Positions 46,556 to 57,944 of a DNA stretch of 64,000 bases are shown in pieces. The DNA lies in the NCBI GenBank assembly GCA_026122225.1, contig JANEZZ010001864.1, positions 496,001 to 560,000 on the forward strand, given 5' to 3'. Under the pieces are notes generated by a model. That model worked only from the letters and a program-made list of their open reading frames with translations, did no database searches and was not told the origin of the DNA. The position numbers were made by a program, and so were the translations under genes. The stretch is from Heloderma charlesbogerti. Lineage: Eukaryota; Chordata; Lepidosauria; Squamata; Helodermatidae. Positions within the stretch are counted from its first letter, which is position 1. Each line of letters begins with the position of its first letter.

Positions 46556-49123
46556 GGAATGATTAGACAGCATTTGTGAACATGCTTATTGTGACGTGCG
46601 GTATCTTCTAGGGTCAGAAGGGACTTCCCAGTAAGTAGCTTTTCTGTCTCAGCAAGCTTTCACACTTGGGCAGAAGAGAGTACTTGAATTCAGTTAAAGG
46701 TACAAATTACCCAGCACAGATGCCAAGAAAAAAAGATGGTACTTGGAGAGGAAAGGACAAGGCTGTCATTCATATATAAAACTGTGTGTAACCCTACAAG
46801 TGTTCCCTAGTACCTCCAAAAGGTGCCATAGGAGGAGATTAACCACCACAAAACTGGTATGTGTAGATGCAGCTAACCAATAATTACGTTTTTGACTTCT
46901 GTATACTGCAGCAGTCATGTATGGGTTGATAAACGTCCATTGTTGCAACCATGAACCTATACTCTCTCTCTGGCTTCTTAATCCTGAATCTTGCTTTCTT
47001 ATTTGCATCCATATCTTCTCTTTTCAAAGAAACCTTCTGTGACCTCATCCTGGGTGGGTTGCCTTCATTCTTTACAGATGCCAGAAGATTACTTTGTCTT
47101 GCTTTGAGCTTTGGCAGCACTTTATACTGTGTCATGCTAACAACTTAATTGGCTCCTGCCTCAATCTCTGGGTCTCATCAGCGGCTAGTACCCTTCTCAG
47201 AAAACACATGAAAAGAACACCCCCATCATTTGTGGCCTCTTTCCAGTATCTTCTAATTGCAGACCTTCTCTTCCTTTTCAGTCATTGTTTGATGACATCT
47301 TGCCCTGATCGGGCACCACCTATTCCCTGGCCTTATAGAAAACAGGTCTTTAGCTGGGAAAATCAAAAATTCCCCATCGCTAAAGGGTACTGTGTGATGT
47401 ACCTTTTTGAGAGCTGCTGTCTTCTAAAATAAGGGACATCTGGAAAACATTAGTTGCACATTTTAGCACGAAGTGGGAAGTTCCATAATGTTCCAAAATC
47501 TTTTTTTTCTTATAAAGGAATCCTGGTCTATGATTAGCTTTGTGATATACTTTTTGATGAAGTCTGTTTAGTAAAAGGCAGAAGTTGATTCCACCTCCTA
47601 TTAAATACAGCAGTAACTTCTTTAGATTGCATAAAGATGTCTCCAAAATTGTCTTGATAAAGTTAATTATTGAATTTCCATAATATTCTATTTTTTCATA
47701 AGTGAAGACAAGTCTGAAGGAGACAAATGTACCATAGCACTGGTTCTCAAATTCCCCCTGGCAGACCGCTTGAAATAAACTTTTTTTGTTCTACAGATCA
47801 AAGCACATAACTCGTATTTTAATAACCGTAGTCTTGCCGTTATAATGTGATGGATTTGCCATTTTTGTTGGCAAAGTTCTGTGATGTTGGGTGTAATGTT
47901 TGTCAGCTTTAGTCTCAGCTCAGGTTTAGTGTTTATACTTCCAAGAACAGAAGCAAAATGGTGGTTGTCAACCTTTCTGTAGACTACTTGAATTGAGCTG
48001 GCGGATTACCCATGGTCTGTAGATCACAGCTGAGAACTTTGATAAAATAGGGTACGAAAGAAATGATGAAATGCTGTTTCTGAGAGAGTGGGATGCTCTG
48101 TCTTTTGATCTCCTTTCCCAAGCTTAAATATCATGTCTTAATAGAAAACATGAATTCTCCACTTGGCTTTAATTAAGAAATAGACTGTCATCTGAAAACA
48201 TGTATAGTTCGTGATAATTTTAAAGCAAAAATAAATAATTGGGTGATACTTCACTGGGCGGGTTCGCACATCACCATAAGCCACCCTGCAATAAGCTGCG
48301 GTATGCCTGACAGATGACTGGACTTGCCCTGGCTTGTTCTCCCCCTCCTTCCCCCTCAGTCCTCCAGTCGGCTTCCGCACGTATCCCAGACACCTTTATG
48401 GCAGCACCTGTCTTGTCTCCTCGTCCCAGCCCCGTTCCAGTTGCTACCCCTTTTCATTCATCACCTTTTTTTCCAGTGCTTTGAGAGTATGCAAGTGAGG
48501 TCATTTTTCCCCCCTTCCTTCCTTCATAAGTGCACAAGAGCACACTTTCACCTGTCCTGTACCTGTAGCCTTGCCTTGTCAATTTCTTTGTATGTTTCAG
48601 CTGTCAAAGGGAGTGCAGAAGGAATAAGTAATATACAAGGAAATTGACAAGATGACATTGCAGATAGGTTAATTTGTCACAGTTGGCAAGGGGAAAATAA
48701 TACTAAGGGAGAGGAGGAGCCCATTTGTGAAGTCAAGAAGCACCAAAAAAGGGGGGTAAATGCAAGAGCATTTGGTAAATGAGCCAAAGGGGTGGGTGGG
48801 ATGACAATATTTCCCACTTGGCAGTGTAATCCTCTCACTTTTAAGTGTTGAGCTTAAAACACTTCTCAGTGTCCTCCTCCCATTCAACACTTCCCGGAAC
48901 CTACAGCAAGTCCAGAAAGGGGAGATATTGGCTCCCTGTCCCCTGAAATGCAGTAACCATAGCAGTAGTTGCTCCAAAGAGGGACCATGAGAAGGTGGCG
49001 GGGAGAAAATCCTCTTTCTGGACTTGCTGGAGACTCAGGGAGGTATTGAATGGGAGAAAGACACTGACCTCTGTCTCAGGTGATAACTCCACTGAATCCT
49101 AAATCATCATAATAGGAAACTAC

Positions 49124-49237
49124 TGGTTGGATCCAAATTTAGTCATACTTAGTGTAGACCCATTGAAATAAATGTGACTTAAGTTAGTCATTATTTCAAT
49201 GGGTCTTCTGCAAGTATGACTAAGATTGGATCCAAGC
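49124..49237. mobile_element. Palindromic MITE, GGTTGGATCC type
   Basis: Arms of about 55 bp (GGTTGGATCCAAATTTAGTC against the inverse of AGTATGACTAAGATTGGATC) fold into a single hairpin. It lies 350 bases before CRPPA exon 2. Related ends occur at 50854-51922. Confidence 0.75.
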
Positions 49238-49590
49238 CAATATTTTCCCATGCGTAACAAACATCTTTACCAAATATACTGTAGTTGTGAATAAATTTTG
49301 GTTGCAGGATTGGAACCGTTAATGCAGCCATTTCTGTTGGGTAAAACATTCTTTGGCCAGTGCATTATTTACTTCTCTGTAGTTCTGTACAAGTGCATGC
49401 TTGCTTGTGTCATCCTCCCCATCGCCCTCAATACTGAAGTAACAAACAAGTATAATTGTAGAAACTCTGAAAGATAATTTTACAAATAAACATTTTTAAA
49501 TTGACAGTTAAAACAAACTTTAATGCCAGCAGAGTCCCAAGAATGTTTATAAAGAATGTGCATAAAATTATTCTCTTTAATGCTTTATAG

Positions 49591-49870
49591 AATCAGCTGG
49601 ATATCTGATATTGTCGTGGTGGTGTCCCCAGAGAATGTTGAAATAATGATGTCTATCATTAAAAAATATGGGCACAAGCGGACAACAGTAGTCAAAGGTG
49701 GAATAACTCGTCATAGATCGATCTTCAATGGATTGAAAATATTTGTAAAGAGCAACCATCTCCATTCCCCGCTCCAGAAACCAGAAGTAGTAGTAATCCA
49801 TGATGCTGTAAGACCGTTTGTTGAGGAAGAGATTCTTTTTAAAGTAGTTATGGCTGCCAAAGAGCATGGG
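49591..49870 (+). CDS. CRPPA: CRPPA (ISPD) coding exon 2
   Basis: This completes codon 73 (AG|A, Arg) and encodes residues 74-166 in an unbroken frame. It carries two further IspD-family cytidylyltransferase motifs: [13 protein letters not shown] (109-121, substrate binding) and [14 protein letters not shown] (140-153, containing the Asp of the nucleotide/metal site). The acceptor is ttaatgctttatag| and the donor GAGCATGGG|GTAAGT (phase 0). Joined to exon 1, the protein starts normally with no lost motif. The remaining exons, which encode the rest of the transferase and the C-terminal domain, lie beyond 64000. The call is secure. Confidence 0.96.
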
Positions 49871-50239
49871 GTAAGTATTGCAAAATCACAACTTTGTCTG
49901 ATGTGGTATTAAATGGTGTGATATAGTTTAATTGGAATTAATTCAAGGTGTGATTGTGTAAAAAGGTAACTGGTAAACAGCTTATGCCCAATAAACCTTC
50001 TCCCCTTGTGCCCTATTAATGTGTATGCCCCCTTTATGATACCATCTGTGTCAGGTTCAGTCACTTAGGAACAGATTTCTTGGTGACTGTCTCCAACTCA
50101 ATCTCAAGTCGAAGTACCTTTTGGAAGCATTGTAAAGCTTACCTATTTCAACTAGCCTGTGGGGCTCAGGGTTAAGCTGGGAGAGGGTGGGGCAGGTTTT
50201 TCAGATTATTTTTACTTTTGTTACTTGCCCTTTTGTTTT

Positions 50240-50494
50240 ATTATTTGTTACAAATCTATGGTACCACCGCACGTCGCCTCACCTAAAAAAGGATCTTGTA
50301 GAGTTGGAGAAAGTGCAGAAAATGGCAACTAAAATGATCAAGGAGCTGGAAGATCTCCCCTATGAGGTTACAACATCTAGCACTGTTTAGCTTAGAGAAA
50401 ATGCAAGTGGGCAGGTAGCTGGCCACTGTGTGAACAGAATGCTGGACTAGGTGGACCTTTGCCTGATCCAGGACAGCACTTCTTATGTTCTTAT
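50240..50494 (+). mobile_element. CR1 LINE 3' fragment, internally deleted
   Basis: The first part encodes LEKVQKMATKMIKELEDLPYE, the CR1 reverse transcriptase C-terminus. It then jumps to the 3' end ggccactgtgtgaacagaat ... CTTATGTTCTTATG. Confidence 0.8.
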
Positions 50495-50853
50495 GCCCTG
50501 AACCTTTGGGACAGGGGAGGTCATAAAGCTAAATAATTTTATGTATGTTTATTTCTCAGGATTACTTCATTAATCACTTCACTCCTAAACATACTGGCCA
50601 AGATTCCCACCCACCCCACCACCCCCGAAAGAAAAGAAAGGCTACTAGTTCCATGCACCCAGGGGGCCTTTCAACTTATGGTTCTTGAATTGGAGTCCCG
50701 CATGTCAGATGGGCAAACTGTTTTTAAAACTGAGTGGTGTTTCAAATGCAGTTTGTGGCAAAGCATGGGGATTCTGTTGTTCAAAGAAAAAATACCCCAC
50801 TGAGCGTACACAAGTCCTTGTGCTTGCTTAAGCCGCTCTTGGATACTGGCTAT

Positions 50854-51922
50854 GGGTTGGATCCAAATTTAGGCACATGTAATTGGGATGGCATAAGAGG
50901 ACTTCCCTGCCCTTTTCTCACTATAGAAGATCTCCCCCCCCCCCAATGCTATACAGGGTCAGGGGAACCTGCTGAAGGGTTAGGCAACAGCAAGAGGGGG
51001 ATTCTCCCAAATCACTCCCCTCAGAGAAAATGCCTCTGCCCAATTTTTGGGCTTCCTTCTTCCACCCACACCACAGCCTTTCCCTGGGGTCTCCAACTTT
51101 TTTGGACCCATGGGCACATTTGAGAATTTGAGAAACTGCTGTAGTTTCTCAAATTCCACAAAATGACTCTCATGGAGGATGTGGCTAGTCACATAATGGC
51201 TGCTGTGGGGACCTGGCTAGTGAAAAAAGGGGTGTATATGTGTGAGAAATAGCGAGCCTAGGAGTTGGGAGGGAGGGAAAAATAGCAAGGCAAAGGGAGT
51301 GGCTAGAGAACGGGGTGGGGGCAGAGAAACACTGAGGTGGGGGAAGAGTAATAGTGAGGCAAGATGGGAATGAAGAGAACAAACAAGATAAAGGGATAAG
51401 TCAAAGAGAAAAAAGACTAGCGGCTAGGAAGTGAGAGAAAGAAGATGGCTAGGAGTGGAAAAGGGAGAGAAGTAGTGAGGGAAGGGGTTGGGTGGCGAGA
51501 AATAGTAAGGCTAGAGGCTGGGAGTGGAGAGAGAGAGCAAAGGGAAAAGGTCTACATGGATGGAAGAAGTTTGGGTGGAGCCAGGAAGCTACTCTTTCCT
51601 TTTCTTCCTGCCCACTGACCAGCTGATCAGCAGCAGGTTCAAGAACAGGAAGGTGAACCTGGCACACTAACATTTTTCACGTTTTTATTAAACATCAGTG
51701 TTTGAATGGGGCAGAAGTGGATAGTTTTACAGGCACTATTTGATGTCCCCGCACAAGCCATGGTTTCCAATGTTAAGGACCCATGGCCTATCCCATTCAG
51801 CAGTGTTCTCCAGCCCTCTGTGTAGTATGTGCAGGGGGCAGAAGTGGCTACCATTAGGAGGAGGGGTAGGGAAGTCCGCTTCCTCCAGCCCAGTTGCACA
51901 CACCTAAATCTGGATCCAACCC
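50854..51922. mobile_element. Non-autonomous DNA transposon, ~1.07 kb
   Basis: The ends are GGGTTGGATCCAAATTTAGG and the inverse of CCTAAATCTGGATCCAACCC, with homology for about 40-70 bp inward. TAT flanks both sides (50851-50853 and 51923-51925). The middle (51090-51670) is a separate repeat rich in GAGAAATAGTGAGG-like purine units. There is no transposase. The class is uncertain; a 3-bp duplication would suit a Harbinger-like element. Confidence 0.6.
51230..51545 (+). repeat. Degenerate purine-rich tandem repeat
   Basis: Irregular 35-50-base units containing agaaatag-gag-ctagg-agttgggag. It is strongly purine-rich on the plus strand and lies inside the element at 50854-51922. Confidence 0.6.
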
Positions 51923-52245
51923 TATTATTTGAAGGCCTAGTTAGTTTCAGTGAAATGTATTTCCAACTGAGTACATTTGGGATTGCAGCCTTTGTAGATT
52001 GTGTAATTTAACTGTTTGGAAACTGTAAATTACAGTTGAATTGGATATATGCATTTTATGGAAAGCTTTAATGTTAATGTTTCTTTTAAAAAATCATCAT
52101 TAATGTAGTGATAGGAATAATAAAGTAAGAAATAAGTTATTTGTTGGCTTCTTTAGTGTTAATTATTAGCCCTAGGGTCTAAATTATGCTGTCTGTTAAG
52201 CTCTCTGGAAATGGTTGACTAGTTAGGATATGGTTGACCTGTAGG

Positions 52246-52520
52246 TACGGGTGTACGGATTCCCCACTGTCCGTTCCGGTGGGGAATCCACCCGGTGGGG
52301 GAGGCGATCTGTTCTTCCCCCCCACCCCCCGGAATCCTCTGGAGTGGCTCCTCTCCGCGAGGATTCTGCAGAGCCGCTCAGCTTGAGGGCCGCTTACCTG
52401 GACCCGTTCTCCGTGCCGATAGACTTATACGAAAAATAGAGCCGTGAATCTTGCATATAAGTCTATATGTACATAGGTTTATACGCAAGATTCATGGCTC
52501 TATTTTGCATATAAGTCTAT
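52246..52520 (+). mobile_element. hAT-like foldback element, variant core
   Basis: The left end TACGGGTGTACGGATTCC and the GC-rich arm match 35311-35945, but the palindromic core differs. Here it is a long hairpin: ATAGACTTATACGAAAAATA and beyond at 52420-52466 pairs with 52473-52520. No right terminus is visible, so the copy is truncated. Confidence 0.65.
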
Positions 52521-52709
52521 GGGTCCTAAATGTAGGGTCCTGTCATTCAGGGAATAATTACCTTTGGAGGTTCATTAGCTCAGCTTTAATGACTTTCAAA
52601 AGCAATGTAAATGCTAAGGCATTAGTGTCTGGTGATGACTATAAGGGGTGGTTTAAGATTTCTATTGTTGCATTTTAGAAATATGTTTTATATTCATACT
52701 TGAGGATTG

Positions 52710-53100
52710 AGCCTATAGCATGGATGGGCAGACTTCAGGTTTATCAGATGTATTTTGTTTTTTACTAGAGGCTCATGGTCCAACACAGAGCCATATGCAA
52801 AACAGTGATCCAGGGGGGCTTCTGTATACTTAAATTAAGGACCACACTACCTCTGAGCACATGTTCAACCCAACAATTTGTTTCCTGTACCAGAACTAAG
52901 TTCACAGTCCTTTCAAACACTGGATACACACATAGTTTTCCCCCAAGCTTCCTTTGTTAGAACAGTGTAAGTTAGGGGGTGGGGTGGGATAAATTCAGTT
53001 GTTGCTATTGTTAAACTATTGGGAGTCAGAAATTCTTGCTGATCTAGTGCAAATCCCCTTGAGATCTACCATTAAATCCTGATCTACCTTCTGCCCACCC
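52710..53100 (-). repeat. Unclassified dispersed repeat
   Basis: The reverse complement carries CTAGATCAGCAAGAATTTCT, agtttaacaatagc and ACATGTGCTCAGAGGTAG in the same order as 12115-12860 and 33070-33345. Confidence 0.65.
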
Positions 53101-54364
53101 CTAAGCTACAGCATCCTATCTCTGGATCCAGTGAAAAACAACCACAAGGTTACTTTTTGTTGGTACTGTAAATAGAAGAATGTAGATAAAAATGTGTTAT
53201 TCTGTTTGCATATTCCCTTCTTGTATGATAATGAACACCATTTAGAGAAAATGACACCTGAAAGAAAACCTGCAAAACTACTGTAAGAGGTAGAATTAGT
53301 TAGAAATCTACATAAATAAAGTAAGGTTAAATCTTCTCTATGAAAAGTAATCATTTCCTTTTACATTATGTATTTAGACTTCCCGGTTTTTTTAAAAAAA
53401 ATCTGGCTGAAACATCACATTAAATCACTCATGTAACAAAGATGATGCTGTATTAGAGTTTGGTTCTGCATACCATATAGATATCATAATTGTAAGGGGT
53501 TTTAATGTTCTTAAAATGGCAATTGATCAAGTAGGATATTGCACTCCTTAATTCCACTTGTCAGTAGAATAAATTACTTTATTACATTTACTAATCAGCT
53601 TGTTATTTGCCTTCAGGATTCAAAATGTGCAACTTACCAGAACTACAAAATTATGCCTTAATAAATTAATTATATGAAATAATCTCCTGGTTATTTTGGA
53701 ATATAGCTTTGTAACCAATTAAATTCCATTTATGTTTTGAAGCAATTTATAATTAAAATTGTACATTTCTAGAAACCATTTTTTTTGTTGCCAGTACAAG
53801 TTGTGGAAGAGTGGAAACAGAAAAAGGCAACATTCCAAAGCCCCTAGCAACTTTTTATTGCCAACAATTTAAACAGAACCACAAAGAAAAATGCTTGCAG
53901 CATTTTTTTAAATGAACATGTCAATCCTGCTTGAAATATAGGATTGAAAGGCAGAGATTCTTTAACTGCAACATGGTTTATATTAAACAAATGATTCTCT
54001 CCTTGCAACTTTTACTGTTGTAAGTAAAACTGCAACAGTTGAAAGCCTTTCACATTTTTAAGAATCAAATAATCAATTTTCTTTGTTTTTTTAAAGACGT
54101 TGGCTTATTCCATAAGAAGTGATGTAAGAAACAAATTAAATATTTAGGACAAGTTTTTCAGATGTTCAACATTTAGCGTGCGAAATTCCCTATATTGAAT
54201 AAAATACATAAATATTGTCTTCTATACTTAACTGTGATTATAACAGTGGTTTTTGTAAGGTGTTTTGCTATATTGTAGGAAATTTCTTGAAGTGATGTTG
54301 TAGCAGTTTAAGAGAATGAAAGAGGAGACATTTTGGAAACACGAAGGGTTTGATGAAGTTACAG

Positions 54365-54443
54365 TACAATCCTTTATATGTCTACATAGAAGTATGTCCC
54401 ATTGAGTTCAGTGAGCTTACTCCCACGTAGGCATAGGATTCAG
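54365..54443. mobile_element. Harbinger-like MITE, decayed
   Basis: The body AGTATGTCCCATTGAGTTCA with the mirrored cttactccca and CATAGGATTCAGC belongs to the family at 43645. The ends are worn. Confidence 0.55.
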
Positions 54444-55448
54444 CTGCACCTCTGTGTAAGAGCTTATAATAGAACATACCAAGAAATTAACTATATTAAC
54501 AATGCTATGTCATCCTCACAGACAGGTACACGAATGCACATTTTTAGGGTATGAGAATGCTTGTTAAGCATTCTAAATCTTTGTTTATATAATGGCTTTA
54601 TTGCTGTATACAGCCTGGATATGTTTTACATGACGAGGTACAGAAATATTTTAAATAAATAAAAAAGGGGAAATTAAAACAGTATTTTTTTTCTTTCCTT
54701 AAACATGAGTCTTCAATGTTGGCTGCAGCAGACACATGTGGATAAAAACTGAGCAGTGGTCTGCTGTGTGCGAGGCTATCCTGGCTATCACTGTGGCTGA
54801 AGATATGCTGTTCTGTCATTCTTCACATCTGCTGTTCTTAAAATACCCTTTTACAGATCAGGGCTGCTCTACATGCGGTAGAATGAGGTAGTACTGTCCT
54901 GTGGTGGTGGAATGAACTAGACCATCTCAGGCTACAGGTGGGAGAATAATTTTTTAATATTCCATTATGTGCAAAAAACGAAACATTCCTGATAGTATAA
55001 AACTACTAGCCCAGCCTTCTGCCTGCCGTACTGTGCTAGTCATCCATTTGCAGGTTTCTTAAAAAATGGAAATGCAGAGCAGCAGTAAAAATGGCATCTC
55101 CCACTTTTGGCCTGAAGTAGTATAGTCCACTCTGCCCCCTCATTTTGCTATTCGGATAGACTAGTTCTCAGTCACATTCTGTTGGATAAAATGAAAACCA
55201 TCTCTGGAGGCCTGAGTAACTGCAGTGGCAGTGGAGGAGTGGGTGAAGGACTGTCATTTGCCCCTCTATTCTGACTGTCTATTCTACGTGAGGACAACTG
55301 CTGACTCTCTATATCAAGCCTGGCGAGTGGCTGAGATTTTTGTGTCCACCTGCAAGCTGAAGGAAGTGTGTTGTTGGCACCCTGTGAACATGCTCCAGGC
55401 TAGGCTATGAAGTTCCAAGAAAGAACGCAAAAAGAGAATCTAGTTCAA

Positions 55449-55716
55449 GTGCCAACAATGAAAAATTAATTGCAGCCCAGCATGTTCTGGAACAGTAGGC
55501 TGCTTCTTCAAGGGCAATCTTATGCATCCAAATTCTGAAATCAGGCTAAAACAGCTGTCTGTCTTGCACCAGCAGGGTGCAAGTTGGTGGAAGAAAGGCA
55601 GTGACCATACCTGTAAGCTGTTTTAGCCTGGTTTCAGAATTTGAATGTATAAAATTGCCTTTGAGGAAGCAGCCTATTGTTCCAAAATACATTGGGCTGC
55701 AATAAATTGTTAGCAC
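55449..55716. repeat. Long inverted repeat with ~100-bp arms
   Basis: The left arm (55449-55555) and right arm (55617-55716) are reverse complements over about 100 bases with few mismatches, for example AGGCTGCTTC against GAAGCAGCCT. The loop has its own hairpin (CTTGCACC/GGTGCAAG). Probably a palindromic DNA transposon. No other copy is seen in the window. Confidence 0.8.
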
Positions 55717-55983
55717 TTTCGAGAAATAGATGTTTTTTCTGCATTCTTTCTGCAAAGATTTTGGTGCCTCCATTCTGGGGTTTTGTTTGCTCCGAAGTCA
55801 TAACCACTGTTAAAGGCAATTGCCTCTGGTGGAATGTCCGCGTGGGGTAATAATAGTGCAGGTTGCCTCCCCTTTTTCTGTCTCTGTTAACTTGTGGTGA
55901 GAGGGCAGGTATGACAAGAGGGGAACTCATGGTATGGTGGCTCTTCATATCCTGTGGTATTTCTGTATTAATTGGTTGTGCCT

Positions 55984-56047
55984 ATTTTATTTATTTTTAT
56001 TTATTTCATTTCTATACCGCCCAATAGCCGAAGCTCTCTGGGCAGTT
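55984..56047 (-). mobile_element. L2 3' tail
   Basis: The reverse complement reads agagcttcggctattgggcg followed by GTATAGAAAT and AAAT repeats, the conserved L2-type 3' end. Confidence 0.75.
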
Positions 56048-56071
56048 CTTTTGGCTTCTGTTGGATCTCGG

Positions 56072-56215
56072 GTATCTTACTGTATAATCCTATGCAGGTC
56101 TACTCAGATATAAATCCACTGACTTACATCTGAGTAGATCTGCATAGGATTATACTGTAACCACTGAGTTCAGTGGGGCTTACTCCCATGTAAGTGTGTA
56201 TAGGATTTCAGTCAT
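56072..56215. mobile_element. Harbinger-like MITE pair
   Basis: The first unit is a hairpin from ACTGTATAATCCTATGCAGG to its inverse ending GGATTATACTGTAA. It is followed by half of a 43645-type unit (AGTGGGGCTTACTCCCATGT ... ATAGGATTTCAG). Confidence 0.6.
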
Positions 56216-56352
56216 CTCCTTTAACAGTCTCCCATATTGGCTGCTGGAGTGGAGCTATAACAGTATCTATTTTTGGCTAAAATATAGGTTGTATTTTTAT
56301 TATCCCCTTATTTGATACCTATTTTATGAGTTTTGTATTGTGTATTAACTGA

Positions 56353-56446
56353 GGATACAATCCTATGCAAGTTTAGATAGAAAAATGTCCTACAAAAGCT
56401 GGAAGTTGTAGGAATTTTCTGTATAAACATGTATACGATTGCGCCC
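56353..56446. mobile_element. Harbinger-like MITE with TGA duplication
   Basis: It starts GGATACAATCCTATGC and ends CGATTGCGCCC. TGA lies at 56350-56352 and 56447-56449. The interior hairpin GTTTAGATAGAAAAATGTCC pairs with the right arm. Confidence 0.65.
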
Positions 56447-57944
56447 TGAATTGGCCTTTTCTTAAGTATTGAGTTAAAAGTTTGTTTATAGATTTATAGT
56501 AGCATTTTTATTGTCAGATATTTTTTCGTATTGTTAGTCTTTCGAAATTAATTGTATTTGCCTTTGCTATAGGCATTCTTTTGGAGAGAAAAGTGGCATA
56601 CAAATAAATAAAATGTCACTGTAATGTAAAGCGTGCCAGGTTCAAACCAGCATTTTCCGTATGTTGTGCCAATCCCAAGAAGGGCTGCACTGCTGCTCTG
56701 TTTGCTCCTGTGTTGACCTCCAGAACACTGCTGAATATAAGTGGGAAGCAGTCCTTAAAGTTGCCTCTGGGTGAATTTTTTCTTTTAGATACTGTATGTG
56801 TGGCTGAATGTCCTTAGAAGCAAAGTTTCTTGCTGCACAATGTCTTTTTGAAAAGCTGCTTCATGACTTTTTTCTCCCCTATAGCCATACGTGGTAGCTC
56901 CAGGGACCAGTTGAAAACATTCCTCATGCAATTAGTGCATGTCATTTCATTGAGAAGTGCAAGTCTGTAACTTAAATAATCAACAGCCCTAAGTCATGTA
57001 CCTTTCTTCTGATTCCCAATTTGCCTCGATATTATTGTAAAATGAGCTACTGTGCTTGCACATACATGCAGCTGCTTGTTATCTAATAGTAAACTGAGCA
57101 AATTTTCTTGTGCAGTGTTAGAAACTGAGAAAAAATATTTCCTTTTCTCTCCATCAGCTGCAAGAGAAACATAGAGCTGCTCTGCCTCTTTTTATTGACA
57201 TTAACAAGATATTTGACATGGTCAGCAGAATGACCCTCTACAAAATTGGTGGCATACTCTGATGTTCTGTAAAGTTTACTAGTCTCATGCAATCCTTCTC
57301 TTGCACTATGTTCTATTCAGTTTTAAATTTTGATGTATGCTTTGAACCTTTTAGTAATGTTTCTTTCTCTTGACTTCCTCTGCTGTTGAGCAGGAAGCCA
57401 GCAAGTTGTGGGCAGAGGCAGAGGTGATCTTGTACAGCCTCTATATTCTATTCCTGGCTTTCTTTAAATTTTAGATATTTCTCTGCAGTACTCATTAGTG
57501 AAAATTGTTTTCCCTAAGGCAGTCTGAAGGACTTCCCCAGTGATTAATAAATTCTGGGACAGTATAAACCATACAGTTGTACCTGGCCTTGCTAATCCAG
57601 GGGCTTCTTACGGCCTGCTGATTACTGAGGTTAATGTTCCTCACCTTTAACCTCTCCAGTCCTCTGAGGCCAGAGTGCACACATAGTCCCAGGTAGCTCA
57701 CAAGGCTGAGCTCCACCTTTTGGTCATGAGGATTCTAGTTCGAGATCTGGAGTCTCTGACACTCCTTTGACACAGCAATTATTTCCCCCTACTTTTTCCA
57801 GCAACAGATGTTAGGCCAGTGTACAAGCAGCAAGCATTTCAGTTTAGTTGAAGCAGCGCTGATATGTGGAACATTTGCATGCATGCACATATCCTTATAG
57901 TCTACAGACATAAGCTGCTTTAACTGGAAATTATTATGGTGGTT

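Larger units (their letters stand above)
42338..49590 (+). other. CRPPA: CRPPA intron 1
   Basis: 7253 bases from GTAAAG to TTTATAG. It holds a Sauria SINE, a CR1 end, a Bov-B tail, MITEs, a tRNA SINE and several palindromic repeats. Long tracts at 44400-46350, 46570-48260 and 48320-49115 contain no gene and no named repeat. Confidence 0.9.
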
